Positions 8,286 through 17,428 are shown, numbered from the stretch's first letter. The stretch is DNA of 64,000 nt from Bacillus subtilis (GCA_021733665.1 JAHREI010000002.1:372001-436000), one strand, 5' to 3'. Made by a program: numbers and translations. Notes: generated by a model from the letters alone, not told the origin.

Positions 8286-9755
8286 TTGAAAAAACGAAAT
8301 GATCCGGCAGATGATCTGGTGCCAGAAACAGATATGGCAGACACATATGAATTATCAGAAGATGATAATTACGATGATGGCGCCAGACTGAAAAGCAGCA
8401 GAAAGCCCTTCACAACAAAGGTTGAAGAGACGCGTGCTTTTGTTGTGGTGCCGATTTTGCCGGAACGCTATGCGCTGGTCGTTGATCAGGATGAGAGCGA
8501 ACGTCCGAAATACCGCCGCAGTGATGAGGCGCGCCTTGAAGAAGCTGCGGGTCTGGCACGGGCGATTGACCTGAATATTATCGACAGTTTTCTGGTGCAG
8601 ACTTCGCAGCCGCGTCCGGCGACATTGCTCGGCACCGGTAAAGTCGGAGATATTGCTGATCGCATTGAACGTGAAGAAATCGAACTGGTGATTGTTGATC
8701 ACCCGCTGACGCCGGTACAGCAGCGCAATCTCGAGCGGGAATGGAAGGTCAAGGTGATTGACCGCACCGGCTTGATTTTGGAAATTTTCGGCCGCCGAGC
8801 GCAAACCCGTGAGGGTAGCTTGCAGGTGGAACTGGCACATCTGAACTATCAGAAGGGCCGGTTGGTTCGCAGTTGGACGCACTTGGAGCGCCAGCGTGGC
8901 GGTGGCGGCTTTATGGGCGGTCCGGGTGAAACCCAGATCGAGGCTGACCGTCGTATGCTGCAGGAAAAAATCCTGCGTATTAAGCGCGAACTCGATACGG
9001 TTGTTCGCACCCGTCAGTTGCACCGCCAGAAGCGTCGTAAGGTGCCGCATCCGGTGATTGCACTGGTTGGCTATACCAATGCGGGCAAATCAACATTGTT
9101 CAATCGTCTGACCGGCGCTGATGTGCTGGCCGAGGATATGCTGTTTGCGACGCTTGACCCGACCCTGCGCCGGTTGCGTCTGCCGCATGGTGACATGATC
9201 ATCCTGTCGGATACAGTTGGCTTTATTTCCAACCTGCCGCACCATCTCGTCGCTGCCTTTAAGGCGACACTGGAAGAAGTGGTCGAGGCCGATCTCATCT
9301 TGCACGTACGGGATATGTCAGATCCTGACAATGCGGCACAGGCTGAGGATGTGGAGACTATTCTCAGCGGGCTTGGCATTAAAAAAGGCGACGAGCGCGT
9401 TATTGAGCTCTGGAACAAGATTGATCGCCTGAGCGAGCCGATGCAGGACAGTGCGGAAAATCTGAGCAGCGGCAGCCATGAAGATGTGCGTCCGATCCCG
9501 CTCTCCGCACTGACGGGGCAGGGTACGCGCGAATTGCTGGCTTTGATCGAGAGCCGTATTTCCGGTGCTATGGAAAAAGTGCAGGTTAGCCTGCAGCCGC
9601 ATCAGTTCAGCTTGATCGACTGGATTTATCGTCATGGCAGTAATGTGCGCCGTCAGGACGAAGAAGACGGCTCTGTCATTATTGATGTTGATATGACAGC
9701 TGGTTCCGCGCAGAAATTCCGCGATAAATATGCGTCAGTATCAAAGCGGGGATAA
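8286..9755 (+). CDS. hflX: GTPase HflX
   Basis: Ribosome-associated GTPase that splits stalled or heat-damaged ribosomes. It shows the glycine-rich GGGGFMGGPGETQIE region before the G domain, P-loop GYTNAGKSTLFN, the switch motif DTVGFI and the NKID base-specificity motif. I start at TTG 8286 because AGGA (8275-8278) sits 7 nt before it; an in-frame TTG at 8238 would add 16 residues but has no ribosome binding site. The N-terminal ~40 residues are acidic and poorly conserved. hfq-hflX is the standard order. No mazG-like gene follows. Confidence 0.95.
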   Translation: MKKRNDPADDLVPETDMADTYELSEDDNYDDGARLKSSRKPFTTKVEETRAFVVVPILPERYALVVDQDESERPKYRRSDEARLEEAAGLARAIDLNIIDSFLVQTSQPRPATLLGTGKVGDIADRIEREEIELVIVDHPLTPVQQRNLEREWKVKVIDRTGLILEIFGRRAQTREGSLQVELAHLNYQKGRLVRSWTHLERQRGGGGFMGGPGETQIEADRRMLQEKILRIKRELDTVVRTRQLHRQKRRKVPHPVIALVGYTNAGKSTLFNRLTGADVLAEDMLFATLDPTLRRLRLPHGDMIILSDTVGFISNLPHHLVAAFKATLEEVVEADLILHVRDMSDPDNAAQAEDVETILSGLGIKKGDERVIELWNKIDRLSEPMQDSAENLSSGSHEDVRPIPLSALTGQGTRELLALIESRISGAMEKVQVSLQPHQFSLIDWIYRHGSNVRRQDEEDGSVIIDVDMTAGSAQKFRDKYASVSKRG

Positions 9756-9970
9756 GCATTTCGCCGCTCAACGGATATATTGAGTATCTGTGATAATGCG
9801 AAAATCAAAAAGCAGGGGCGTGTATTGCGGTTAAGACTAAATGCGACACGCTCCGGAATATACAAGCTTTTCAAATATCTGCTGATTACAGAGATTTCGG
9901 CAGCCTATTTAGAATTCAGTAAGTATGAAAGATTAGACAGAAGCAGAATATGGCGTTTATGGCTCAGCAT

Positions 9971-10003
9971 CTTGCGAAACCATAGTACCTCGCCCTATGT
10001 ATG
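9971..10003 (+). promoter_or_regulatory. RpoH (sigma-32) type promoter for clpP
   Basis: CTTG at 9971-9974 and CCTATGTATG at 9994-10003 match the alphaproteobacterial heat-shock promoter pattern CTTG-N(17-18)-CYTATNTNNG, the -10 element at every fixed position; the spacer is 19 nt, one longer than usual. Transcription would start near 10010, about 55 nt before the clpP ATG. The rest of the 309-bp gap between hflX and clpP shows no other clear feature. Confidence 0.65.
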
Positions 10004-10064
10004 GAATATCCACGAATCCTGACGGCAGTGCTTCGCTCCGTTTACCGATAGCCAAAGGCAGTTA

Positions 10065-10694
10065 ATGATGAGAGATCCAATTGAAACCGTTATGAATCTG
10101 GTCCCGATGGTGGTTGAGCAGACTGCACGCGGCGAACGGGCTTATGATATTTTCTCGCGCCTTCTGAAAGAGCGTGTGATTTTCGTAAACGGTCCGGTTG
10201 AAGACGGCATGGCTATGCTGATCTGCGCGCAGCTGCTGTTTCTTGAAGCGGAAAACCCGAATAAGCCGATTGAAATGTACATCAATTCGCCAGGTGGTGT
10301 GGTCACTTCCGGTATGGCAATTTATGACACTATGCAGTTCATCAAGCCTCCGGTTTCCACACTCTGCATGGGGCAGGCTGCTTCCATGGGCTCGCTGCTG
10401 CTGACAGCCGGTGCAACCGGCCAGCGTCTGGCATTGCCAAATGCGCGTATCATGGTTCACCAGCCATCCGGCGGTTTTCAGGGGCAGGCTTCCGATATCG
10501 AGCGGCATGCGCAGGATATCATCAAGATGAAGCGTCGCCTCAACGAAATCTACGTCAAGCATACCGGTCGTGATTACGACACCATTGAGCGCACACTTGA
10601 TCGCGATCATTTCATGACCGCACAGGAAGCGCTGGAGTTCGGCCTGATCGATAAAGTGATCGAATCACGTGAACTGGCTGAAAAGAAAGACTGA
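10065..10694 (+). CDS. clpP: ATP-dependent Clp protease proteolytic subunit ClpP
   Basis: Serine protease ring that degrades proteins unfolded by ClpX or ClpA. The 209-residue product has the complete catalytic triad: Ser107 in [12 protein letters not shown], His132 in [11 protein letters not shown] and Asp181 in LDRDHFMT, plus the NSPGG oxyanion loop. Two ATGs stand in tandem (10065 and 10068); either could serve. A heat-shock-type promoter lies upstream and a terminator hairpin just downstream, so clpP and clpX, which follows after 478 bp, are probably separate transcripts. Confidence 0.98.
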   Translation: MMRDPIETVMNLVPMVVEQTARGERAYDIFSRLLKERVIFVNGPVEDGMAMLICAQLLFLEAENPNKPIEMYINSPGGVVTSGMAIYDTMQFIKPPVSTLCMGQAASMGSLLLTAGATGQRLALPNARIMVHQPSGGFQGQASDIERHAQDIIKMKRRLNEIYVKHTGRDYDTIERTLDRDHFMTAQEALEFGLIDKVIESRELAEKKD

Positions 10695-10705
10695 GTAACC
10701 GGAAA

Positions 10706-10740
10706 CTGATCCGTTTTCTTGTAAAAGCGGATCAGATTTT
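10706..10740 (+). terminator. Terminator after clpP
   Basis: Stem CTGATCCG (10706-10713) with CGGATCAG (10728-10735), followed by ATTTT. It lies 11 bp after the clpP stop. Confidence 0.7.
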
Positions 10741-11172
10741 GGAGTGCGGTATTTCCTGAAACAGGGGTTGCGGCGAGAAATTAATGGCTTTGTATAATTT
10801 TGGCCATATTTTATCTGCCATTACCGCTTTAACTGCTCTGCCGCGCAAAACAGTGCGGCAGACAGGTTGTAAAACATTCTTTTGCCTGTTTAAGCTGGTT
10901 GCTGCGTTAAGTGATTGTTTGGGTCTTGAGCCTAAAAACAGATGTTGAGTGCGTACAGGCGCAAGAGTTCTATCAGGTTCATTCAGCCTGATTGTACTTA
11001 TGAGTATGTTACAAAGCCGCTTGTGCTGACATCTTGTCAATGGCACAAGAAGCCAATAACAGACGAATACATGACGACTGCCGTTAATGTCGGTTTCGGT
11101 CGGGAAGACATAACGGTTAGAACTTGGTGCCTGTTGCGGACAGCGGGTGGCCATTACTGAAAGGAAACTGCG
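10741..11172. other. clpP-clpX intergenic region
   Basis: 432 bp without a convincing gene. The only open frame (10942-11160, 72 codons) has no family signature or ribosome binding site and looks accidental. An inverted repeat is present at about 11020-11050 (arms CTTGTGC and GCACAAG, 16-nt loop). The clpX promoter must lie here, but I cannot place it with confidence. AAGGA precedes the clpX ATG by 8 nt. Confidence 0.5.
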
Positions 11173-12447
11173 ATGAGCAAAGTCAGCAACGGCGGTGGCG
11201 ATTCCAAGAATACGCTCTATTGCTCCTTTTGCGGAAAAAGCCAGCATGAGGTGCGCAAGCTAATTGCGGGGCCGACCGTATTTATCTGTGACGAGTGCGT
11301 CGAACTCTGCATGGACATCATCCGCGAGGAAAATAAATCCTCAATGGTGAAGTCGCGTGAAGGTGTGCCGACCCCGCAGGAAATTATGGCTGTTCTCGAT
11401 GATTATGTCATTGGTCAGAGCCAAGCCAAGCGCGTGCTTTCGGTAGCCGTTCACAATCACTATAAGCGTCTGGCTAATCAGCCGAAGGCCGGTGATGTTG
11501 AACTGGCAAAATCAAATATTCTGCTGGTTGGTCCTACCGGTTGCGGTAAGACCTATCTGGCACAGACATTGGCGCGCATCATTGATGTGCCGTTCACCAT
11601 GGCTGACGCCACGACACTGACCGAAGCCGGTTATGTCGGTGAAGATGTTGAAAATATCATTCTCAAACTGTTGCAGGCTGCCGACTACAATGTTGAGCGT
11701 GCGCAGCGCGGTATCGTCTATATCGACGAAGTGGATAAAATCAGCCGTAAGGCCGACAATCCGTCGATTACCCGTGACGTATCCGGTGAGGGGGTACAGC
11801 AGGCTCTGCTGAAGATCATGGAAGGCACTGTGGCTTCTGTCCCACCGCAGGGTGGACGCAAGCATCCGCAGCAGGAATTCCTGCAGGTGGACACAACCAA
11901 CATCCTGTTCATTTGCGGTGGTGCGTTTGCCGGTCTTGATAAGATCATTTCATCGCGTGGTGAAAAGACCTCTATCGGCTTCAGCGCAACTGTAAAAGCG
12001 CCGGATGAACGCCGTATTGGTGCGATTTTCCACGAGCTGGAACCGGAAGATCTGACAAAGTTCGGCCTTATTCCTGAATTTGTCGGCCGTCTGCCGGTTA
12101 TTGCAACACTGGAAGACCTGGATATTCCGTCACTGGTCAAGATTCTGTCCGAGCCGAAAAATGCTCTGGTGAAGCAGTATCAGCGTCTTTTCGAAATGGA
12201 AGAAGTTGAACTGACTTTCCACGACGATGCTTTGCAGGCAATTGCTGCCAAGGCTGTTGAGCGTAAAACCGGTGCGCGTGGTCTGCGTTCGATCATGGAA
12301 AAAATCCTGCTCGATACAATGTTTGACCTGCCGACACTGGAAGGTGTTCAGGAAGTTGTTATTTCCAGCGATGTCGTAGAAGGTAAGGCGCAGCCGCTTT
12401 ATATCTACGGTGAACGTAAGGAAGAAAAAGGCACTGCCTCTGCATAA
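11173..12447 (+). CDS. clpX: ATP-dependent Clp protease ATPase subunit ClpX
   Basis: Hexameric AAA+ unfoldase that feeds substrates to ClpP; in alphaproteobacteria it also governs cell-cycle regulators. The 424 residues begin with a four-cysteine zinc-binding domain (CSFCGK then CDECVELC, about 16-45), followed by Walker A GPTGCGKT, Walker [10 protein letters not shown], the pore motif GYVGEDV and the IGF loop (SIGFSA), and the small AAA+ subdomain with the GARGLR sensor-2 arginine. All functional motifs are intact and the length is typical. Confidence 0.98.
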   Translation: MSKVSNGGGDSKNTLYCSFCGKSQHEVRKLIAGPTVFICDECVELCMDIIREENKSSMVKSREGVPTPQEIMAVLDDYVIGQSQAKRVLSVAVHNHYKRLANQPKAGDVELAKSNILLVGPTGCGKTYLAQTLARIIDVPFTMADATTLTEAGYVGEDVENIILKLLQAADYNVERAQRGIVYIDEVDKISRKADNPSITRDVSGEGVQQALLKIMEGTVASVPPQGGRKHPQQEFLQVDTTNILFICGGAFAGLDKIISSRGEKTSIGFSATVKAPDERRIGAIFHELEPEDLTKFGLIPEFVGRLPVIATLEDLDIPSLVKILSEPKNALVKQYQRLFEMEEVELTFHDDALQAIAAKAVERKTGARGLRSIMEKILLDTMFDLPTLEGVQEVVISSDVVEGKAQPLYIYGERKEEKGTASA

Positions 12448-12470
12448 GGCACTTGCCCTATGAACTTCAG

Positions 12471-12503
12471 AAAACGTCCGGAAGAAATTTCGGGCGTTTT
12501 TTT
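12471..12503 (+). terminator. Terminator after clpX
   Basis: Stem AAAACGTCCG (12471-12480) with CGGGCGTTTT (12491-12500), one wobble pair, then a run of T. It lies 23 bp after the clpX stop. Confidence 0.8.
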
Positions 12504-12539
12504 GTTTGCGGATATTTTTTGACGAGAAGTGATTTTAAT

Positions 12540-12641
12540 ATGATTTATTTTATCATATTAATCTGCGCGTGGTTGTGGACTATAGCCAGAATGGGCGAAA
12601 ACCGGCGTTTTAGGCGTTTCATTCGTTGTAAAAGGGTTTAA
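12540..12641 (+). CDS. Possible 33-residue membrane protein
   Basis: I do not recognise this frame. It reads a hydrophobic stretch of about 16 residues (MIYFIILICAWLWTIA) followed by a strongly basic tail (RRFRRFIRCKRV), the layout of a single-span small membrane protein with its tail in the cytoplasm. GAGAAG lies about 11 nt upstream of the ATG at 12540. It sits between the clpX terminator and the lon promoter. At this length it could be chance; conservation of the frame in relatives would decide. Confidence 0.25.
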   Translation: MIYFIILICAWLWTIARMGENRRFRRFIRCKRV

Positions 12642-12721
12642 AGTGTTGGTCTGCAATTTGCATTTTGATCCGGTGGTCATAAATGCGCTGATTTATTCTG
12701 CTGTATGAGGCACAGGAAGTG

Positions 12722-12754
12722 CTTGAAATACGGGCAGTGGGTGACCAATTATAT
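12722..12754 (+). promoter_or_regulatory. Possible heat-shock promoter for lon
   Basis: CTTGAAA at 12722-12728 is followed, 16 nt later, by CCAATTATAT. The -35 part matches the sigma-32 consensus fully, the -10 part only partly. It lies about 80 bp before the lon ATG. Plausible given the known heat control of lon, but not certain. Confidence 0.4.
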
Positions 12755-12835
12755 AGTCGATGCACGCAGTGATTTGCTGATGAAACGGGGATCATTGTGT
12801 GGCGATCGGGTGGTTTGCCCGGGAAAGGACTTAAA

Positions 12836-15259
12836 ATGACGGATACAGAGTTGAAGACATCCGCGGGTGGTCAGGACGGGCTTTATGCCGTGTTGCCGTT
12901 GCGCGATATCGTTGTCTTCCCGCATATGATTGTGCCGCTGTTTGTCGGCCGCGAAAGATCAATCCGTGCGCTTGAAGAAGTGATGGGCGTCGATAAGCAG
13001 ATTCTGCTTGCGACCCAGAAAAATGCTGCCGACGATGAGCCGGCCAATGATGCGATTTATGAAATCGGTACAGTGGCAAATGTGCTGCAGTTGCTGAAAC
13101 TGCCGGACGGTACTGTTAAAGTACTGGTCGAAGGTATTGCTCGCGCTAAAATCACCAAATTCAGTGATCGTGAAGATTATCACGAAGCCTATGCTGATAT
13201 TCTGGAACTGCCGGAAGAAGATTCGGTAGAGATCGAAGCGCTGTCCCGCTCAGTGATGAGCGACTTTGAAAATTACGTAAAGCTGAACAAGAAGATTTCG
13301 CCTGAAGTTGTCGGCGCGACCGGTCAGATCGATGATCATTCGAAACTGGCTGATACAGTTGCTTCGCATTTGGCGATCAAGATTGCTGAAAAGCAGGAAA
13401 TGCTTTCGATCCTGTCGGTTCGTGAGCGTCTTGAAAAAGCTTTGGAATATATGGAATCCGAAATCTCGGTTCTTCAGGTCGAGAAGCGCATCCGCTCGCG
13501 TGTTAAGCGTCAGATGGAAAAGACCCAGCGCGAATATTACCTGAACGAACAGATGAAGGCGATCCAGAAGGAACTGGGCGACGGCGAAGACGGCAAGGAT
13601 GAACTGGCCGAACTGGAAGAACGCATTGCCAAGACCAAGCTGAGCAAGGAAGCCGCGGAAAAAGCGCAGGCTGAAATGAAGAAGCTGCGGTCGATGAGCC
13701 CTATGTCTGCAGAAGCTTCCGTTGTGCGTAACTACCTCGACTGGCTGTTGTCACTGCCATGGGGCAAGAAGTCTAAGGTTAAAACTGATCTGGCTTTTGC
13801 TGAAGGCGTGCTGGATACAGAGCATTTTGGTCTGGAAAAGGTCAAAGAGCGTATTGTCGAGTATCTCGCGGTACAGTCACGCGCTGCCAAAATCAAAGGC
13901 CCGATCATTTGTCTCGTTGGCCCTCCGGGGGTTGGTAAGACTTCGCTTGCGCGTTCTATCGCCAATGCAACCGGTCGTGAATATGTACGTATGTCGCTTG
14001 GCGGCGTGCGTGATGAAGCTGAAATCCGCGGTCACCGCAGAACCTATATCGGCTCTATGCCGGGCAAGGTTATTCAGTCGATGAAGAAAGCCAAGAAGTC
14101 CAACCCGCTGTTCCTTCTCGATGAGATAGACAAAATGGGTCAGGATTTCCGTGGCGATCCGTCATCGGCAATGCTGGAAGTGCTGGATCCGGAACAGAAT
14201 GCAACCTTCATGGATCATTATCTGGAGGTCGAATATGACCTGTCCAACGTAATGTTCGTGACGACTGCAAACTCGCTGAATATTCCGGGCCCTCTGCTTG
14301 ACCGTATGGAGATCATCCGTATTGCCGGTTACACCGAGGATGAAAAACTTGAAATTGCCAAGCGGCATTTGCTGCCAAAGGCAATCAAGGAACATGCTTT
14401 GCAGCCGAATGAATTCTCGGTTGATGAAGCAGCCATTCTTGCTGTGATCCAGCACTACACCCGCGAAGCCGGTGTGCGTAGTCTTGAGCGTGAAATGATG
14501 AAACTGGCGCGTAAAGCTGTCACGGAAATCGCACGTAAAAAGACCAAGTCGGTTCATGTGACGAAGGATAACATTTCTGATTATCTCGGCGTCATGAAGT
14601 TCCGTTACGGACAGATCGACGGCGAAGATCAGGTTGGTGTTGTAACCGGTCTGGCATGGACGGAAGTGGGCGGCGAATTGCTGACCATTGAAGGTGTGAT
14701 GATGCCAGGTAAAGGTCGTATGACTGTTACCGGTAACCTGCGTGATGTGATGAAGGAATCCATTTCGGCTGCGGCATCCTATGTGCGCTCCCGTGCGGTG
14801 GATTTCGGGATCGAGCCTCCGCTGTTCGACAAGCGCGACATCCACGTGCACGTACCGGAAGGTGCGACACCGAAGGATGGTCCGTCTGCCGGTACAGCAA
14901 TGGTAACGGCAATTGTTTCTGTACTGACCGGTATTCCGGTACGCAAGGACGTTGCTATGACCGGTGAGGTTACATTGCGCGGTCGTGTTCTGCCAATCGG
15001 CGGCCTGAAAGAAAAACTGCTGGCAGCTCTGCGTGGCGGTATCAAGAAGGTGCTGATTCCGGAAGAAAACGCCAAGGATCTGGCTGAGATTCCGGACAAT
15101 GTGAAAAACGCATTGGAAATCATTCCGGTTTCTTATGTCGGTGAAGTGCTTGAACATGCACTGACCCGCAAGCCGGAGCCGATCGAATGGGTTGAACCGG
15201 AAACGTCGGCAATTGCCAAAGCCGGTGAAGATGATGCAGTTGTGGGCATGGCTCACTAA
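12836..15259 (+). CDS. lon: Endopeptidase La (Lon protease)
   Basis: ATP-dependent serine protease that removes misfolded and short-lived regulatory proteins. Order of domains: N-terminal LON substrate-binding domain (LYAVLPLRDIVVFPHM onward), coiled-coil linker, AAA+ domain with Walker A GPPGVGKT and Walker B LFLLDEIDKM, then the protease domain with catalytic Ser in PKDGPSAGTAM and Lys in GGLKEKLLAA. I start at ATG 12836, where AAAGGA ends 6 nt upstream; an in-frame GTG at 12797 would add 13 residues unlike any Lon. The resulting 807 residues is the normal size. clpP-clpX-lon is a common alphaproteobacterial cluster. Confidence 0.98.
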   Translation: MTDTELKTSAGGQDGLYAVLPLRDIVVFPHMIVPLFVGRERSIRALEEVMGVDKQILLATQKNAADDEPANDAIYEIGTVANVLQLLKLPDGTVKVLVEGIARAKITKFSDREDYHEAYADILELPEEDSVEIEALSRSVMSDFENYVKLNKKISPEVVGATGQIDDHSKLADTVASHLAIKIAEKQEMLSILSVRERLEKALEYMESEISVLQVEKRIRSRVKRQMEKTQREYYLNEQMKAIQKELGDGEDGKDELAELEERIAKTKLSKEAAEKAQAEMKKLRSMSPMSAEASVVRNYLDWLLSLPWGKKSKVKTDLAFAEGVLDTEHFGLEKVKERIVEYLAVQSRAAKIKGPIICLVGPPGVGKTSLARSIANATGREYVRMSLGGVRDEAEIRGHRRTYIGSMPGKVIQSMKKAKKSNPLFLLDEIDKMGQDFRGDPSSAMLEVLDPEQNATFMDHYLEVEYDLSNVMFVTTANSLNIPGPLLDRMEIIRIAGYTEDEKLEIAKRHLLPKAIKEHALQPNEFSVDEAAILAVIQHYTREAGVRSLEREMMKLARKAVTEIARKKTKSVHVTKDNISDYLGVMKFRYGQIDGEDQVGVVTGLAWTEVGGELLTIEGVMMPGKGRMTVTGNLRDVMKESISAAASYVRSRAVDFGIEPPLFDKRDIHVHVPEGATPKDGPSAGTAMVTAIVSVLTGIPVRKDVAMTGEVTLRGRVLPIGGLKEKLLAALRGGIKKVLIPEENAKDLAEIPDNVKNALEIIPVSYVGEVLEHALTRKPEPIEWVEPETSAIAKAGEDDAVVGMAH

Positions 15260-15278
15260 TCATCTGATCTGAGATATT

Positions 15279-15312
15279 AAAAGCCCCGCAAGTCTGACTT
15301 GCGGGGCTTTTT
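15279..15312 (+). terminator. Terminator after lon
   Basis: Perfect stem AAGCCCCGCAAGT (15281-15293) with ACTTGCGGGGCTT (15297-15309), ending in a T run. A strong rho-independent terminator 20 bp after the lon stop. Confidence 0.92.
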
Positions 15313-15327
15313 GCTGAGCGTTTCACA

Positions 15328-15421
15328 GTCAAGTTGAATCAACTTGACGCCCGTGACAATGCGATAAACTAAAGACCCTAGAGCGAGCGCTATGATCCAA
15401 TCCAGATATAAACCGCTCTAG
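15328..15421. repeat. Intergenic palindromic repeat pair
   Basis: Two inverted repeats lie side by side. The first (15328-15348) is a perfect palindrome with 10-bp arms (left arm GTCAAGTTGA) around a single A. The second (15378-15421) has arms CTAGAGCG and CGCTCTAG, 28 nt apart. The second shares its TAGAGCG...CGCTCTA ends with the repeat at 19115-19156, which suggests a dispersed family of small non-coding elements. Confidence 0.6.
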
Positions 15422-15996
15422 TTTGGATAGATCGGCAAAGTTACATTCCAGCGATCTTGCGGGGCGGAGCGTCCGGTATTAGTGCAACTAACAGTGATGC
15501 GTTTTGCCTGATCCGTATCGTCGCGCCATGCTGTATCCAGTGGTAGCAGACATTCGGGTACAGCCACCTTGGCATTAACAACAGGAAATGCCCAATTGGT
15601 GTTCTGCTCAATGTTTTGATAATTGATGAAACGCGCGGCAACGGCAGAAATCGCATCAAGATCTTGCATGCTTGTATTTACCTGCCTTTGGTGCTCGGCA
15701 AAAATTGCATGGCACATACGCAGATTGTCGAGGCCAAAACGCTGACGACAATAAGTGCGGATTTCATCAATATTGGCCACTGACAGCTTTTCAAAAGCCT
15801 CAACATCACATTCGCCGCAGACAATAGGATTATTGAAGAAGAGCTGCAGAGATGGCTGTTGCTTGACGAAAAAGCTGTAATCCGTGTCATGCTCGCGATA
15901 TTTTACCTCAATACCAGTGAACAGTGCGGCTGTCAGTAACAGTGGTATCAGAGCCAGAGCAGCAAGCAATGTAAATTTTCTCATGAAATACGCCAT
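15418..15996 (-). CDS. Hypothetical exported or membrane-anchored protein
   Basis: I do not recognise this 192-residue protein. It opens with a basic N-region and a hydrophobic stretch (FTLLAALALIPLLLTAALFTG, about residues 8-28) that could be a signal peptide or a membrane anchor, with no clear signal peptidase site. The rest has six or so cysteines (for example CGEC near residue 60, a later CRQRFG, MCHAIF and a C-terminal CTNTG), which suggests disulfides in the periplasm. The start is uncertain: ATGs at 15996 and 15984 both lack a good ribosome binding site. The 3' end touches the repeat at 15378-15421. Function unknown. Confidence 0.6.
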   Translation of the reverse strand: MAYFMRKFTLLAALALIPLLLTAALFTGIEVKYREHDTDYSFFVKQQPSLQLFFNNPIVCGECDVEAFEKLSVANIDEIRTYCRQRFGLDNLRMCHAIFAEHQRQVNTSMQDLDAISAVAARFINYQNIEQNTNWAFPVVNAKVAVPECLLPLDTAWRDDTDQAKRITVSCTNTGRSAPQDRWNVTLPIYPN

Positions 15997-16049
15997 TGGT
16001 GAAACAGACTATGACTGCCATAAGCAGCGAACATCCGAATGGCAAATAC

Positions 16050-16079
16050 AAAAAAGACCGGCATTAAGCCGGTCTTTTC
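16050..16079 (-). terminator. Terminator after aztD
   Basis: Stem AAAGACCGGC with GCCGGTCTTT around ATTAA, with A and T runs on both sides, so it could work in either direction. It lies just after the aztD stop on the minus strand. Confidence 0.85.
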
Positions 16080-16098
16080 ATTTGGGGTGCGTTGGAGC

Positions 16099-17325
16099 TT
16101 AATGCACGGCACCGGAGCCACCGACAGCAACAATGCTGAATGGCTGGTCAGCCACTGCAATGGTGCGGTCTTCTTTGAAACTCTCAATATTGATCAGACG
16201 AACCAGACTGTGGCGCGGATCGGTGATCGCGATGTGATCACCGGCAACGGCCATACGCGGGCGCGGATCGCGCCAGTGACCATCTTTGCTGTAAGGCTCG
16301 GTCACTTTAGCTGAACGAACAATTGTCCCGTCCAGAATATTGATGAGATGCAACTGGCCGTCTTCTGTCAGCACATAGGCATTTTTCAGACGGGCAGGGT
16401 CGAGTGCGAAATCCACGCGACGGGTTGGCAGATCGACGAGGCGATAAGGCGTATCACTTTCCGGATCAATCATCACAATCTTGTCCTCACCATAATTTCC
16501 GAGGAAAAACTGCATTGCTTTGCTGCCAAGTAAGGTGCTGACTTTGCCTTTTGGCAGATCAGCACCATAGCTCAGCATTTTCAGCTCGGTTTGTTTGTCT
16601 TTGGACGGGCTGGCGATCAACACACCTTCCTCACAACCAAAGGCCACAAGACTTGCTGAGAAGGCTTCACCATGCAGAGCCGTGCAGGTTGCAACATCAC
16701 CGCTTTGCTTGCCATCCGCATCAAGTACACGCAGGCCAAGGCGTGGCGGCAGGGCATCCGGTTTGGTTTCTGCTTCGAGATTTGGCACAGAAGCCAAATA
16801 TTGATTGCCGAATGGTACAACCACACCATGATGCGGCGCTGTGGCATCAATGATCTTAGCCTGCGGATTGCCTTTCAGAATATCCTGCTCGGACAATTCA
16901 TGCGCTTTGCCTTCACGGTCAAAGAATAGCACGACATTGTCGCCATGCATCACGGCATGAACCGGCCGCTTGCCTTCAAATTTCTCCTTCAGCAAGGCTG
17001 TATCCGAAACCTCAAGATCACGATGATCGCCATGATCTTCGAGCTTGATGCCGGTCTTGATAACATTCACCACATCATCTTCGGTTTGTACAGCAAAGAC
17101 GGTTTCACCTGAATTACTGGCCGTCAGAGCCGCATAGCCTTTAAGGTCGAATTTCCCGAGTTCTTTACCGCTTTCCAGATCAATCGCGCGAACCACCGGT
17201 TTGGTGTGATCGGCAACAAACAGCCGCCAGACCTGTTTATGCTCCTCATCAGCATTGGCATGGCCTGCAATTAATGCGGATCCTAACATGCTTAGCGCAG
17301 TCGCGCTTTTCAGCCACATACCCAT
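16099..17325 (-). CDS. aztD: Periplasmic zinc metallochaperone AztD
   Basis: AztD proteins are periplasmic beta-propellers that carry zinc to the binding protein AztC of the AztABC importer. The 408-residue product has a signal peptide (hydrophobic core SATALSMLGSALIAG, likely cleavage after HANA) and family-like segments such as VWRLFVADHTKPVVRAIDLE, a His-rich loop LEDHGDHRDLE near residue 95 and a C-terminal DPRHSLVRLINIE. I start at ATG 17325, six nt after GAGG; the TTG at 17328 is less likely. No aztABC genes are beside it, which is unusual. Two Zur-like boxes upstream point to zinc-starvation control. Family assignment is from recalled sequence features. Confidence 0.8.
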   Translation of the reverse strand: MGMWLKSATALSMLGSALIAGHANADEEHKQVWRLFVADHTKPVVRAIDLESGKELGKFDLKGYAALTASNSGETVFAVQTEDDVVNVIKTGIKLEDHGDHRDLEVSDTALLKEKFEGKRPVHAVMHGDNVVLFFDREGKAHELSEQDILKGNPQAKIIDATAPHHGVVVPFGNQYLASVPNLEAETKPDALPPRLGLRVLDADGKQSGDVATCTALHGEAFSASLVAFGCEEGVLIASPSKDKQTELKMLSYGADLPKGKVSTLLGSKAMQFFLGNYGEDKIVMIDPESDTPYRLVDLPTRRVDFALDPARLKNAYVLTEDGQLHLINILDGTIVRSAKVTEPYSKDGHWRDPRPRMAVAGDHIAITDPRHSLVRLINIESFKEDRTIAVADQPFSIVAVGGSGAVH

Positions 17326-17343
17326 CAATAACCTCGAATCTGA

Positions 17344-17428
17344 AATGTAATAACATTACGATTGATAGTTATGATTGCAGAGCATGTCTATGCCGGAACT
17401 GAAATTAATTGTAACTATATAACATTTT
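17344..17428 (-). promoter_or_regulatory. Two Zur-like boxes upstream of aztD
   Basis: Box A (17344-17357) reads AATGTAATAACATT, with arms AATGT and ACATT, and flanks that extend the match (GAAATGT on one side). Box B (17406-17428) matches 16 of 22 fixed positions of the enterobacterial Zur consensus GAAATGTTATA-N-TATAACATTTC, including the whole half TATAACATTT. They lie about 20 and 80 bp upstream of the aztD ATG. Zur binding is inferred, but zinc control suits the gene product. Confidence 0.6.

Noticed and set aside
9780-10022. 80-codon open frame between hflX and clpP
   Set aside because: It starts with TTG, has no ribosome binding site or family likeness, and contains the heat-shock promoter of clpP.
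10942-11160. 72-codon open frame before clpX
   Set aside because: No family signature and no ribosome binding site; composition looks like non-coding DNA.
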